Assembly (NCBI RefSeq): GCF_020539505.1
Contig: NZ_JACDXW010000011.1
Location: forward strand, 1-41,355
Direction: 5' to 3'
Source: Mesopusillimonas faecipullorum
GTDB lineage: Bacteria; Pseudomonadota; Gammaproteobacteria; Burkholderiales; Burkholderiaceae_B
DNA: 41,355 nt
Below the pieces are notes generated by a model, which saw nothing but the letters and a program-made list of their open reading frames with translations, had not been told where the DNA came from and made no database searches. Position 1 is the stretch's first letter; the number at the start of each line of letters is the position of its first letter. Positions 8,807 through 16,068 of the stretch are shown piece by piece. A program made the translations under genes and the position numbers.

Positions 8807-8872
8807 GGGGCATGCACCACCCCAGCGGGGCGATGACATGCCCCGTGGTGGGAAGAGAGACGGCGAACCGTC
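8807..8872 (-). promoter_or_regulatory. Structured 5'-leader, copy 1 (before helicase gene)
   Basis: Read leftward: hairpin GACGG-UUCG-CCGUC (8859-8872), pyrimidine tract, CCCACCAC, then stem CATGCCCC / GGGGCATG (plus 8807-8814 with 8837-8844) enclosing an inner CCCC/GGGG hairpin. CACCAC before the stem can also pair with GTGGTG inside it, giving a pseudoknot or two mutually exclusive folds. The stem ends 22 bases before the ATG and is followed by TTCTTTTT, so this copy could also act as an intrinsic terminator. Confidence 0.6.
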
Positions 8873-8921
8873 GGTGGTTGGACAGTACAGGCGCTCCTTG
8901 GCCTGCGGTGACAACTCGCGG

Positions 8922-9233
8922 TCAGTACTCGCTGGGCAGCAACAGCGTGGTGACGCTGCGATCCCATTCGGTGATGATCCAAATCTTCAGGTCGGGGGTG
9001 ACCTCGTAAGAAGAAAACAGACGATCCTCGCCGGACTTCAGCGCGGCATCGTTCTGCCGCCTGTCGCTGTCGTCGAGGTCGCCCCAATCGCCGCCGAGGT
9101 GGCGATGCAGGTAGGGAGTCGGGTTGAGCCGGCCCTGTTGGACCAGGTCATCGACGCCGAGGGTCATGACCACCTGGCCTGGCGAGAAGCGCAGGCTCGG
9201 TGTCTGGCTGATGGAAAGTGCTTGGGCTGCCAT
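8922..9233 (-). CDS. Small conserved ICE/plasmid protein of unknown function
   Basis: 103 aa from ATG at 9233, which follows an AAGGAG ribosome site; an upstream in-frame Met would lie within the leader. The sequence begins MAAQALSISQTPSLRFSPGQ and includes HRHLGGDWGDLDDSDRRQND, with a C-terminal strand WIITEWDRSVTTLLLPSEY. It closely resembles small proteins annotated as plasmid-related in ICEs and conjugative plasmids of Proteobacteria. No catalytic motif, membrane segment or known DNA-binding motif is visible. It is downstream of the methylase-fold gene and has its own leader element. Confidence 0.8.
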   Translation of the reverse strand: MAAQALSISQTPSLRFSPGQVVMTLGVDDLVQQGRLNPTPYLHRHLGGDWGDLDDSDRRQNDAALKSGEDRLFSSYEVTPDLKIWIITEWDRSVTTLLLPSEY

Positions 9234-9253
9234 GGAAGGCTCCTTGAGATGGA

Positions 9254-9319
9254 GGGGCCACGGCACCCCATCGGGGCGACTGGACCCCGGTGGGTGGAAA
9301 AAATTGACGGCGAAACGTC
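9254..9319 (-). promoter_or_regulatory. Structured 5'-leader, copy 2
   Basis: Aligns well with copy 1. On the leftward strand: GACG/CGTC hairpin (9306-9319), U-rich run, CCACCCACC, then stem GGGG-U-CCA with UGG-CCCC (plus 9281-9288 with 9254-9260) enclosing CCCC-GAU-GGGG. The stem sequence differs from copy 1 but stays complementary. It ends 20 bases before the ATG at 9233. Confidence 0.55.
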
Positions 9320-9335
9320 GGCGGTGGAGAAACGA

Positions 9336-10457
9336 TCAGCGGATGGTCAACACCTCGCCCCGTGTCGGGGAGTCAGGCGTCATGTCCCAGGCGCGGATCA
9401 CGGGGACGAACTTGTCAGTGAGGATGCGGGTTTCGGCGATCGAGCCGTCTTCGCGCTCGGTGAATTCCCGCTGCAGCGTCTTGTCCTTGTGGGTGTCACC
9501 TTTGACGACGAGCACGCGCCCCGTCCTGGATTGCACGACTCCCGAGATCGCGCCTGCGGCCAGCGCCAGGGCGAGATGCCAGTGGGACAAGGCCCGCGCC
9601 GGTGGACGCAGCGTCTGCTGCGCGGCCCCCAACTGCGTATCCCGCGACGGCCAGAGGCCTTGCAGTCTGCCCACTTCATCGGCGAACTGCTCCGGCTCCA
9701 TCGTCACGCGGAAGAAATGCCCCGGCTCCGCCGGGCTGGCGGGGACGATGTACGGCAGGAACGGCCATTCGCTCGGCAGCTCCTCGGCTTCGACTTCGCC
9801 AAGCCCAATCTGCAGCAACAGACTGCGCACGGCCTTGACGGCATCGGGTGTCTGCTCACGCTGACGCACCCGTCGCCCGAAGATCACCACCTGCTTGAAC
9901 TGCGTTTCCACCGCTCGATAGATCCGCAGGTCGGTGTAGTGGCGTGTCAGCCAGCCGACCAGCTCGGCATCGAGCACGTAGCCGGGGACGATGAACACCA
10001 GCACGCCGCCGTACTGCAACAGGGGCAGCGTGCGCTGGTAGAACAGCTTTTCGAGGCGGGCTCGGCCCTGACCTTGATAGCCAATGTTGCCGTTGACGTC
10101 CTTGGACAGGTCGCCATACGGCGGATTGAGCCACAGCAGACCGAAGGACTGCTTGGAGATCATCGTGTCCATCAGGTCCGCGTGCAGACAGTGATCGACC
10201 AGACCACGGGCATGGCGCGCCCGCTCTGCGTCGAACTCGACGGCGAACGCCTTGGCATGCTCGCGCCCCAGGGCATGAGCCGCTTCGGCGATTGCCACGC
10301 CTTCGCCGGCGCAAGGATCGAGGATGCACATCGGCCCATTGGATTCAGGCGCACTGGGCATCAGTGCATTGAGGGCTCTTTCGAGCGTCGGTTCGTCGGT
10401 CGGGAAGTACCCGTTTTTCACGAAATTGCGGGCGAGCCGCGGGAACATGAGAGCCAT
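9336..10457 (-). CDS. DNA methylase-fold protein of ICE backbone (DUF6094-like)
   Basis: 373 aa from ATG at 10457, which is preceded by GGAG; the frame is open further upstream without domain sense. Motif I of SAM-dependent methyltransferases is ILDPCAGEG near residue 46, an acidic position follows (AVEFDAER), and motif IV is LLWLNPPYGD, the NPPY of N6-adenine or N5-glutamine enzymes. VLVFIVPGYVL follows. The C-terminal 150 residues have no recognisable target-recognition domain. This family accompanies the SNF2-like helicase in clc-type ICEs. Enzymatic methylation is possible, but no cognate nuclease is present, so this is not a typical restriction system. Confidence 0.82.
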   Translation of the reverse strand: MALMFPRLARNFVKNGYFPTDEPTLERALNALMPSAPESNGPMCILDPCAGEGVAIAEAAHALGREHAKAFAVEFDAERARHARGLVDHCLHADLMDTMISKQSFGLLWLNPPYGDLSKDVNGNIGYQGQGRARLEKLFYQRTLPLLQYGGVLVFIVPGYVLDAELVGWLTRHYTDLRIYRAVETQFKQVVIFGRRVRQREQTPDAVKAVRSLLLQIGLGEVEAEELPSEWPFLPYIVPASPAEPGHFFRVTMEPEQFADEVGRLQGLWPSRDTQLGAAQQTLRPPARALSHWHLALALAAGAISGVVQSRTGRVLVVKGDTHKDKTLQREFTEREDGSIAETRILTDKFVPVIRAWDMTPDSPTRGEVLTIR

Positions 10458-10486
10458 GGAAGTCTCCTGGTTGGCGGGGATGATTG

Positions 10487-10521
10487 GCGCAAGCACGTCT
10501 TGGCGTGCCTGCGCAGGTGGG
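10487..10521 (-). promoter_or_regulatory. Structured 5'-leader, copy 3 (short form)
   Basis: Leftward: CCCACCT, then stem GCGCA/TGCGC (plus 10487-10491 with 10510-10514) enclosing GCACG/CGTGC. It is the whole gap between the flanking gene's stop and the methylase-fold gene's ribosome site. Weaker than copies 1 and 2 but of the same design. Confidence 0.4.
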
Positions 10522-11172
10522 TCAAGCCGCTACCGTTTCCGGCGTCCAAATCTTGGCCGGATAGGGGTAGGCGGTGAGCACGTCACCGCGGATCAGCGAG
10601 CCGAGCGCCTGGGTCAGCGCCGGCACGTCGATGGCGAGCCGATGGCCCACCAAAGGCCCGAGGGCGAATGGCAGACGGGTCAGCATCTCGCGGCTTTCCA
10701 GTAGTTCCAGCACGGTTTCGCGCCAGTGGTCGAGCAACGGCAGTGGGCAGGTGTCCTGCACCAACGTCCACAGGCGGTCAAGCCGGTGGTCGCTATCGCG
10801 GGGCAGCAATGCCAGTGCGCTGACGTTGCCCTTGTCGGGCTTGATGCAGCGCCGATCGAACAGCCACACGTTGGACAGCGAACCGAACAGCGTTCGCCGG
10901 TAGGCGCGGGTCATGCGCTTTTCCAGGCGATCGACGTTGCCGACGAACACCGGGACGCTGCCGCCCTGGTCGGTGATGACGTGGAACTGCTCCAGGCCTT
11001 GCTCGTCACGCCCGAGGGTCAGGCGAGCGAGGAACTGCTGGACGGCGGTGTCCCGCGCCCAGATCGACAGGAAGATCAGATTGCCCTGGTCATCGCCGAC
11101 GCAAGAGTCGGCCATCACGTCCGGGCATTCGTCGATGCGATACAGCGTGGTGGAAGAAGGGTTTGCGGGCAT
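10522..11172 (-). CDS. ICE backbone protein of unknown function (216 aa)
   Basis: 216 aa from ATG at 11172; the frame extends upstream to 11244 but that part crosses the leader hairpin. The sequence is soluble, with no membrane segment. It has an N-terminal stretch DDQGNLIFLSIWARDTAVQQFL, a central DRLEKRMTRAYRRTLFGSL and a helical C-terminal half. I recognise no catalytic motif or named family beyond its usual place next to the methylase-fold gene in related ICEs. It probably acts in the cytoplasm. Co-transcription with neighbours is likely, since the gaps hold only leader elements. Confidence 0.78.
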   Translation of the reverse strand: MPANPSSTTLYRIDECPDVMADSCVGDDQGNLIFLSIWARDTAVQQFLARLTLGRDEQGLEQFHVITDQGGSVPVFVGNVDRLEKRMTRAYRRTLFGSLSNVWLFDRRCIKPDKGNVSALALLPRDSDHRLDRLWTLVQDTCPLPLLDHWRETVLELLESREMLTRLPFALGPLVGHRLAIDVPALTQALGSLIRGDVLTAYPYPAKIWTPETVAA

Positions 11173-11210
11173 GGTGGTGTCCTCGGATAAGCGGGAACAG
11201 CAGCGCCGCT

Positions 11211-11251
11211 GGGGCAAGTGCTGCCCCTTGGGGTGGTAGGGCAAACGCCCT
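11211..11251 (-). promoter_or_regulatory. Structured 5'-leader, copy 4
   Basis: Leftward: hairpin AGGGC-GTTT-GCCCT (11238-11251), CCACCCC, then stem GGGGCA/TGCCCC (plus 11211-11216 with 11222-11227) with a 5-base loop. It lies 39 bases before the ATG at 11172. The inner hairpin of copies 1 and 2 is missing. Confidence 0.5.
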
Positions 11252-11254
11252 GGT

Positions 11255-11656
11255 TCAGGCCGTCAGCGTCGTAGCCGGGGCTGCTTTGGGTATGCGCCGC
11301 TGCGCGTGGTAGGCGCGAACGCCTGCACGCCAGTCGGCGGATTGCTCCGGTGCGAGATCCAGATAGGACAGCGGGCACGAGTAGTAGTACGGGTGCATGG
11401 ATTCGTCCAGCGGCTTGTAGCCCCACTGGCCGCCGCTGCGTTGCAGCAGATCGCAGCGGATATAGCGCAGGGACTGACCTGGCGCGAGATCACGATGTAC
11501 GCCGTCGGCCTTGGCCGTCACTTGCGTAACGGACCAGAGGACGTTGCCACGCAGTGCGTGGGCGATGACCTTCACGCTGGTGCGCTCGGTCTCTTGTGGT
11601 GTGATCAGTTCCGCGATCAGTTCAGACCGCGATTGGGGGGAGAAATACCAGCCCAT
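11255..11656 (-). CDS. ICE backbone protein of unknown function (133 aa)
   Basis: 133 aa from ATG at 11656 (MGWYFSPQSRSELIAELITP); the upstream extension is rejected because it crosses the leader. The protein is rich in Tyr and Trp in its middle (HPYYYSCPLSYLDLAPE) and ends in a basic helix. Proteins starting with this MGW...R.ELI.ELI.P pattern recur in ICEs and large plasmids, but I know no function. No signal peptide or membrane segment. It probably belongs to the same transcript as its neighbours. Confidence 0.78.
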   Translation of the reverse strand: MGWYFSPQSRSELIAELITPQETERTSVKVIAHALRGNVLWSVTQVTAKADGVHRDLAPGQSLRYIRCDLLQRSGGQWGYKPLDESMHPYYYSCPLSYLDLAPEQSADWRAGVRAYHAQRRIPKAAPATTLTA

Positions 11657-11679
11657 GAGAGGCCTCCGGGAAAAATGAA

Positions 11680-11747
11680 GCCGGATGCTTCCCCCGAGGG
11701 GAAGGCCCCCGGCGGGTGGGTGAGGAACACCGCAGATGCAGCGTTCC
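11680..11747 (-). promoter_or_regulatory. Structured 5'-leader, copy 5
   Basis: Leftward: hairpin GGAAC/GTTCC (11724-11747), CCCACCC, then outer stem GCCGG/CCGGC (plus 11680-11684 with 11709-11713) enclosing a strong CTTCCCC/GGGGAAG hairpin. It ends about 24 bases before the ATG at 11656. Confidence 0.5.
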
Positions 11748-11750
11748 GTA

Positions 11751-12440
11751 CTACGCGGGTTGTAGTTCGGCCTGGCGGCTCCACTCTTGCGTCTTGAAGT
11801 CCAGCGCATAACCCAGTTTGCTCAAGCGAGCGATCTGCGCGCGCAGGGTGCGACGGTCGATGGTCGAATCCAGTTTCACGGACTCATCCAGCGGCCACAG
11901 CAGGCCGAACAGCGCGGCATCGCCCTCTTCGGTACTGCCGGAGGCAGTCGCCGTAGCGGGCGTCGGCGCATCCACACCAAAGGGGGTGGTATCGACCAGC
12001 GGGTCTGCGGATGCCTGCACAGGTGCGGGCTTGGCGGGCCTGGACGTTTTGGCTGGTTTGGCCGGCGTTACCGCAGGCTGTGCGCCCAGCTCTTCATCAA
12101 GTGGATCGAGGTCCTGAGTGGCGAAGCTGCGTGCCTCGTCACGGCTCAGTTTGTCGATGTCGTAGAGCGTCATTCCGTCCAGACTGGCGCGGATTTCGAA
12201 ACGCATGCCACCACCGACCGGGTAGGACTTCGGGAAGATGTATCTGATGATGAATTCCCCGTCGTATTTGCCTTCGGGGTATTGCTCCAGCTCCGGGTCC
12301 TTGACCTCGAACGTACCCAGGTGCGTGGCGAGACGACCGACGGTGAAGGGGCCGTTCTTGCCGCGAATGGTGCGCAGCGTGAGTTGGCCGGGGACGACGA
12401 TGGACGAAGCCGATTTATCGGATGCCGATGTGGCTGCCAT
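11751..12440 (-). CDS. DUF3275 family ICE protein
   Basis: 229 aa from ATG at 12440, after a GGAG site. Residues about 15-105 form the conserved domain (VPGQLTLRTIRGKNGPFTVG, then GKYDGEFIIRYIFPKSY). A Pro/Ala/Lys-rich linker follows (about 125-165), and a C-terminal domain begins ALFGLLWPLDESVKLDSTID. This matches DUF3275 proteins, which sit beside the STY4534-type replication protein in ICEs of this family. The function is unknown; the partners suggest DNA processing. It is the only gene in this block without a CCCACC-hairpin leader. Confidence 0.85.
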   Translation of the reverse strand: MAATSASDKSASSIVVPGQLTLRTIRGKNGPFTVGRLATHLGTFEVKDPELEQYPEGKYDGEFIIRYIFPKSYPVGGGMRFEIRASLDGMTLYDIDKLSRDEARSFATQDLDPLDEELGAQPAVTPAKPAKTSRPAKPAPVQASADPLVDTTPFGVDAPTPATATASGSTEEGDAALFGLLWPLDESVKLDSTIDRRTLRAQIARLSKLGYALDFKTQEWSRQAELQPA

Positions 12441-12460
12441 GATGGTTCTCCTTAGCGATT

Positions 12461-12490
12461 GGGAAAACGACAAGGCCCGCGAGGGCCTTG
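12461..12490 (-). terminator. Intrinsic terminator between STY4534-type and DUF3275 genes
   Basis: On the leftward strand CAAGGCCC-TCGC-GGGCCTTG (12471-12490) is a perfect 8-bp stem followed by TCGTTTTCCC. It begins five bases after the STY4534-type stop. The short U run suggests partial termination, which would lower but not abolish DUF3275 expression. Confidence 0.65.
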
Positions 12491-12494
12491 CCGA

Positions 12495-13409
12495 TCAGAA
12501 CGAAGCAGCCAATGCCGGCTCCTGCTTCTCCACTTCACCTTCGGGCTCGCGCTCGGCGGGCTCGGCAGGCTGATCGGCAGCGGGGCCGGCGTCCTCGGCT
12601 TCGGACGCGGATGCGTCCTGGGCTGGCGGCGTCTCGGCTTGCGCGGGGCTCGTCGGATAGACCTTGGTGCCGTCGATCTTGATCAGGCCGATGTGGATCA
12701 GCGTCGATTCCAGGCTTGCGGCCGGTTCCCCAGCGCGTTCACCCTTGGTGCGGATGTACGGATCGATCTTCATGTCGTTGAGACGGAAGGCGATCAGCAC
12801 CTTGCAGTCCCCTTCGATGGCCTGCACGCACCGGCGAACCAGATGCTCGGCTTCAGGGGTGGTAACGATGGTGTCGAAGTACCGATACTCCGGTTCATCG
12901 ACAGGCCCGGCCAGCGCGGCGACGGTGCAAGAGAGGAACGGGTCGCCATCTTTGGGCGTGACGTCCTTCGGACGGCTGAGGTAGCCGATGCCGCGGGTGA
13001 TCAGCTCGTGATGCCTGATCGAAGCCAGTTCGGCTCGGTCAAGTGGCTCGGCCTTGAGCAGTCGCGCCTTGAGGGACGCGGCGGCTTGGCCTTTCTGCTC
13101 GCCCTTGTCGCGGATGTACGCATCGCCCCACAGGTCGCCGAGGCGAAAGCGCACCAGCGGGCGCTGCTTGGGATCGTCAACGCCGATGCAGCGCTCGACC
13201 AGCTTCTTGGCCTCGGCACCCGAGACCTTGACGTCGAAATAGCGATAGCTGGGGTCCTTTGCGGAACCGACCAGCGCGGCGATGGTGCATGCCAGAAAAG
13301 GCTGCGCACGGCGGCCGCCCCGAACAGGCACTTCACGGACACGCTGGATGTAACCGATGCCCGAGGTGTGGAGGTCGAAATACGATTTCTCGTTGGACGT
13401 GGTGCTCAT
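12495..13409 (-). CDS. STY4534-type ICE replication protein with two DUF3577 domains
   Basis: 304 aa from ATG at 13409, preceded by GGAG; the frame is open to 13676 but that part crosses the leader. Two homologous domains lie in tandem. The first (about residues 8-125) has YFDLHTSGIGYIQRVREV, FLACTIAALVGS, YRYFDVKVSGAEA and RFRLGDLWGDAYI. The second (about 138-255) has ITRGIGYLSRPKDV, FLSCTVAALAGP, YRYFDTIVTTPEA and AFRLNDMKIDPYI. An acidic Ala/Glu/Pro-rich tail follows. DUF3577 proteins are annotated as ICE replication proteins, and many I recall have one domain. The copies have diverged well, so the duplication is old. It has one of the three long leader elements. Confidence 0.85.
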   Translation of the reverse strand: MSTTSNEKSYFDLHTSGIGYIQRVREVPVRGGRRAQPFLACTIAALVGSAKDPSYRYFDVKVSGAEAKKLVERCIGVDDPKQRPLVRFRLGDLWGDAYIRDKGEQKGQAAASLKARLLKAEPLDRAELASIRHHELITRGIGYLSRPKDVTPKDGDPFLSCTVAALAGPVDEPEYRYFDTIVTTPEAEHLVRRCVQAIEGDCKVLIAFRLNDMKIDPYIRTKGERAGEPAASLESTLIHIGLIKIDGTKVYPTSPAQAETPPAQDASASEAEDAGPAADQPAEPAEREPEGEVEKQEPALAASF

Positions 13410-13437
13410 GGTGAATCTCCATAGGGATGAAGCGGAG

Positions 13438-13640
13438 ACACACCAGTCCCACGCTGCGGGGAAAGGTGCGTAACCCCGCGATGGGTTGATAAGGCGAAAG
13501 CATCCACCACCAGAGACTGGTGGCCGCTCGCGGATGGATGCGGTGCGAGCTGGCTCGGTCACGCAGTGGGAGCTGCGCCGCAACCTCGAAGACCGATGGT
13601 TGCCTGGCATGTCGCTGACAACGTCAGCAGGCATGGGCTC
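13438..13640 (-). promoter_or_regulatory. Structured 5'-leader, copy 6 (long form, before STY4534-type gene)
   Basis: Proximal part: nested stems CCCA/TGGG and GCGGGG/CCCCGC (plus 13448-13461 with 13474-13485), whose loop ACGCACC can pair with GGTGTGT next to the gene (13465-13471 with 13438-13444), an H-type pseudoknot. Middle: GCATCC/GGATGC enclosing CCACCA/TGGTGG. Distal part: GCAACC/GGTTGC (13580-13585 with 13598-13603) and GCTGAC-AAC-GTCAGC (13614-13628) inside a CATG...CATG frame. Leaders 7 and 10 share the distal part with compensating changes. The remaining bases to 13717 show nothing clear. Confidence 0.6.
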
Positions 13641-13717
13641 AGCATGGCCTCGCCTCGCGCGCGAGGCAGCCATCAATCGGCATCCGGGCGATTCCCTTTG
13701 ATGAATCTCCCAGGCAG

Positions 13718-13751
13718 AAAAAAGGCCCTCCTTCCGAATGGAGGGAGAGCC
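13718..13751 (-). terminator. Intrinsic terminator after the 270-aa protein gene
   Basis: Leftward strand: GGC-CCTCC paired with GGAGG-GCC around CATTCGGAA, followed by six U (A tract at plus 13718-13723). It lies about 35 bases after the stop at 13786. Confidence 0.75.
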
Positions 13752-13785
13752 TGTGGGGGCATGTCGCCTGGTTTTTTTCGTGGTG

Positions 13786-14598
13786 TCACGCAGGTACAGC
13801 GCGGCGCCGTCGGGACGTCTCCGCGCCGATCACGCTCACATCGATCAGACGCCAGCGTCCGTCGTCGATGAGCCGCTCCAGCACTTCGCCGAGCATGTCG
13901 AAGTACACCTCGTCGTGCCGATCGACCAACTCGCCGTCGCGGCGCAGCTCCACCGCATAGGTATCGCTGCCGCGCTGGTAGAGGATCGTCACCTGGCCGG
14001 CGAACTTCGCGGTCGAAACCGTGAAACTGATCGCCGGGGGCGTTTCGATGATCCTGGACGGCTTCGGATCGACCCAGGTGAAGTCGTGGGCGCCCGCATC
14101 GACCAGCATGTGGGTGATGCGCCGGAACCCGTCGGGCGCCGGCATTTCCTCCAACTGCTCGATGAGCTGACCCAGTTCCAAGCACTGCGGCTCGGGAATG
14201 GGCAGCTTGGCCGGCGCGGAGCCGAGGATGTGTGTCTTGACGGTGTAGGGAGTGCCGTCGGACATCATCTCGGTGCGCTCTTCTGGCGTGTCCGCACGCA
14301 GGCCGTCGAAACGGCGACGGGCATAGGGTTGGACATGCACCTTGGTGCCCTCGCTGGGAACGGTGGTCACCAGGTTGGGATCGAGTACCGCGAACTCGCT
14401 GGGCTTGAGCTTGACGACGATGGCGTCTTCGCTGGCTGCTACCACCTTGCCGTCGAAAGGCTGGGGATCAATGACGAAGCCCAGTGTCGAGGACTGTGGT
14501 TGATCATCGAACACGCGATACTTGAACGACCGCACGTTGCGCGGCACATGGCCTGCGACCAGCGAAGGCATCAGGGTCTTGATGAGAGAGCGATCCAT
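13786..14598 (-). CDS. ICE backbone protein of unknown function (270 aa)
   Basis: 270 aa from ATG at 14598, with AAGGAG upstream. The protein is soluble and mostly beta-rich in its N-terminal half (GFVIDPQPFDGKVVAASEDAI is typical), with a helical segment around LELGQLIEQLEEMPAPDG and a strand-rich C-terminal third. No catalytic motif, membrane segment or nucleotide-binding loop is visible. I recognise it only as a gene of this ICE block. It is flanked by a long leader element and its own terminator, so it may be expressed as a separate unit. Confidence 0.78.
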   Translation of the reverse strand: MDRSLIKTLMPSLVAGHVPRNVRSFKYRVFDDQPQSSTLGFVIDPQPFDGKVVAASEDAIVVKLKPSEFAVLDPNLVTTVPSEGTKVHVQPYARRRFDGLRADTPEERTEMMSDGTPYTVKTHILGSAPAKLPIPEPQCLELGQLIEQLEEMPAPDGFRRITHMLVDAGAHDFTWVDPKPSRIIETPPAISFTVSTAKFAGQVTILYQRGSDTYAVELRRDGELVDRHDEVYFDMLGEVLERLIDDGRWRLIDVSVIGAETSRRRRAVPA

Positions 14599-14619
14599 GT
14601 GAATCTCCTTGAGGAAGAA

Positions 14620-14775
14620 CAAGGGATTCCCCGCCCGCAAGGGAGAGATCCCTTGTGGGTGGATGGGCGCGATGCGTCCGTAGGAAGAAACAACCAGCAC
14701 GGTTTCCCGCGCTTGCAGCCTTGAAGGTCTTGGCTGCCTGGGCATGTGTCGGCAACGCCGACGAACATGGGGTAA
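14620..14775 (-). promoter_or_regulatory. Structured 5'-leader, copy 7 (long form)
   Basis: Proximal stem CAAGGGAT/ATCCCTTG (14620-14627 with 14648-14655), preceded on the RNA by CCACCCA and enclosing CCC-TTGC-GGG; an alternative CAAGGGA/TCCCTTG pairing excludes it. Distal part: GCAGCC/GGCTGC (14715-14720 with 14732-14737) and GTCGGC-AAC-GCCGAC (14748-14762), the counterparts of the stems in leaders 6 and 10. Confidence 0.6.
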
Positions 14776-14847
14776 GGATGGCCCTGGAGTGAGCGGCCTG
14801 CGCTCAGGAAACCGCAGCGCGCCGCACCCGCTTTCCTGCGCCGCGCC

Positions 14848-14872
14848 AAGAAAAGGCCCCTCGAAAGGGGCT
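14848..14872 (-). terminator. Intrinsic terminator after the 92-aa protein gene
   Basis: Leftward strand: AGCCCC-TTTCGA-GGGGCC stem-loop followed by TTTTCTT. It begins six bases after the stop at 14879. Confidence 0.8.
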
Positions 14873-14878
14873 GGGTGG

Positions 14879-15157
14879 TCAGGCTTGGTACACGAAGTAG
14901 TGTTCGCGCTGACGTGGAAAGAACACATGCTTCCATGTGTCGCCGCCGGTGTTGCCACCGTCGAAGACGACCATTTCGTAGTCGTCAATGTCGGTGTCGG
15001 CCAGATCGGCGCTGGCGATATGGCGCATGTGCAGCGTGCCACTCAAGCGCTCGAATACCAAGATCTGGCCGATGGCGTCGTCCTGGCCCATGGCGTTGAC
15101 GCAGGCTCCAAGCTGATGCTCGAAGTCGCGTGCGGGCGAGATGAGGTCGGGGAACAT
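14879..15157 (-). CDS. Small ICE backbone protein of unknown function (92 aa)
   Basis: 92 aa from ATG at 15157. It starts MFPDLISPARDFEHQLGACV and has an acidic middle (ASADLADTDIDDYEMVVFDGG) and an aromatic C-terminus. No known motif, signal or membrane segment. Codon use resembles the neighbouring ICE genes. A dedicated terminator and a leader-type hairpin frame it, which supports a real gene. Confidence 0.72.
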   Translation of the reverse strand: MFPDLISPARDFEHQLGACVNAMGQDDAIGQILVFERLSGTLHMRHIASADLADTDIDDYEMVVFDGGNTGGDTWKHVFFPRQREHYFVYQA

Positions 15158-15179
15158 AAAGTGCTCCTATGAAATTGGA

Positions 15180-15220
15180 CCAACCCGGCTCCTAGAAAGG
15201 AGACGGGCTGGCATGGAGGG
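15180..15220 (-). promoter_or_regulatory. Structured 5'-leader, copy 8 (degenerate)
   Basis: Leftward: CCCTCCATG, then outer stem CCAGCCCG/CGGGTTGG (plus 15204-15211 with 15180-15187, one G-U pair) enclosing CTCCT/AGGAG. The CCCACC tract is altered. It ends 22 bases before the ATG at 15157 and could also serve as a weak terminator for the gene upstream. Confidence 0.4.
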
Positions 15221-15251
15221 CAAAGAGGAAGGTGGGCTCGTGGTGTGTTTG

Positions 15252-15989
15252 CTAGGACTCGGCCAGCGGCAAGCCCGGCAACACGGGCGCGTCGGCGTCG
15301 AGGATGAGGATGCGCACATCGGCCTGGCCAGCCAGTTCCAGGATGTTCGCGAGGTCGTCTGGCATGCCCTTGCTGCGGTGCTCCTGCCGAAGCTGCTCGG
15401 CGGTGATGCCATCGGCGTGCTCCAGGTTCTGGTCCGTCCAGGGCGTTGAGATCAGCTTGACGCCGATCGCCGGGCTGTACGGAACCCGAAAGGCGATGAA
15501 CAAAAAGGCCTCCGGCGTGGCGAGGTCCGCCAGATTGGCGAGGTACTGGCCGGTTTCCTGGCTGATGTGCGCGCTGCTGATTTCCCAGCAGCGGCTGTAG
15601 TAGCCGGTCTCGAAACTCAGGCGCTGCACGATTTCCCGCGCGGCCTCGACCGAATAGCTGTCACCGACGTGGATCAGGCGACCGTCGAAGTCCTCGCCAT
15701 GAATGGCATAGACCACGGCACCGATCACGCCTTCGCCGTTAACGCCCTCATCGGCATCGCATTCGGCCAGCACCTCGGCGCTTATAGGTTCAGAGCCGTT
15801 CGTGACCACCGCGAAATCGCTGGTGACGATGCAGGAAGATGAAATCAGTTCCTGGTCGGAAAGATGTTGCTGGCTCGGGTGGATATTTCGCCAGACATGC
15901 GGGCTTCCGTCCTCGTAGCTGATGGACAGCGTGCGGACGATTTTCAAGTTCCAGTAGCCGCGAACAAAGGGATTGGGATTCTGAGACAT
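15252..15989 (-). CDS. ICE backbone protein of unknown function (245 aa; DUF5983-like C-terminus possible)
   Basis: 245 aa from ATG at 15989. The N-terminal half (RTLSISYEDGSPHVWRNI, later FAVVTNGSEPIS) is predicted soluble and beta-rich. The centre contains DFDGRLIHVGDSYSVEAARE. The last 30 residues, ILILDADAPVLPGLPLAES, resemble the end of DUF5983 proteins found on ICEs and plasmids, but I hold this loosely. No membrane segment or catalytic motif. Two leader elements lie upstream rather than one. Confidence 0.75.
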   Translation of the reverse strand: MSQNPNPFVRGYWNLKIVRTLSISYEDGSPHVWRNIHPSQQHLSDQELISSSCIVTSDFAVVTNGSEPISAEVLAECDADEGVNGEGVIGAVVYAIHGEDFDGRLIHVGDSYSVEAAREIVQRLSFETGYYSRCWEISSAHISQETGQYLANLADLATPEAFLFIAFRVPYSPAIGVKLISTPWTDQNLEHADGITAEQLRQEHRSKGMPDDLANILELAGQADVRILILDADAPVLPGLPLAES

Positions 15990-16016
15990 GGGAACGCTCC
16001 AGATTGAATAATGGAG

Positions 16017-16050
16017 CCAATTCCCGCCACCGGGAATTGGACCCGGTGGG
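16017..16050 (-). promoter_or_regulatory. Structured 5'-leader, copy 9a
   Basis: Clearest pseudoknot candidate. Stem CCAATTCCCG/CGGGAATTGG (plus 16017-16026 with 16031-16040) has the 4-base loop CCAC. CCACCGGG (16027-16034) can instead pair perfectly with CCCGGTGG (16042-16049), so two strong stems share bases and exclude each other unless they form a knot. Ends 27 bases before the ATG at 15989. Confidence 0.6.
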
Positions 16051-16068
16051 TTGAAAAGGGAAAATGCG

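Noticed and set aside
8807-8844. Reading leader 1 as only an intrinsic terminator
   Set aside because: It is followed by a U run, so it may terminate, but most other copies lack U runs and still keep the stem and the CCCACC tract; a shared leader function explains more.
8785-9087. N-terminal extension of the helicase
   Set aside because: The in-frame sequence crosses the upstream gene's 3' end and the leader hairpin, and a good ribosome site precedes the later ATG at 8784.
9336-10457. Type I or II restriction-modification system
   Set aside because: The protein has methylase motifs, but there is no specificity subunit or nuclease next to it.
8805-10577. 590-codon plus-strand frame
   Set aside because: Antisense to the small ICE protein and methylase-fold gene and running through two leader elements; no domain sense.
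12459-13424. 321-codon plus-strand frame
   Set aside because: Antisense to the STY4534-type gene, whose two DUF3577 domains are clear.
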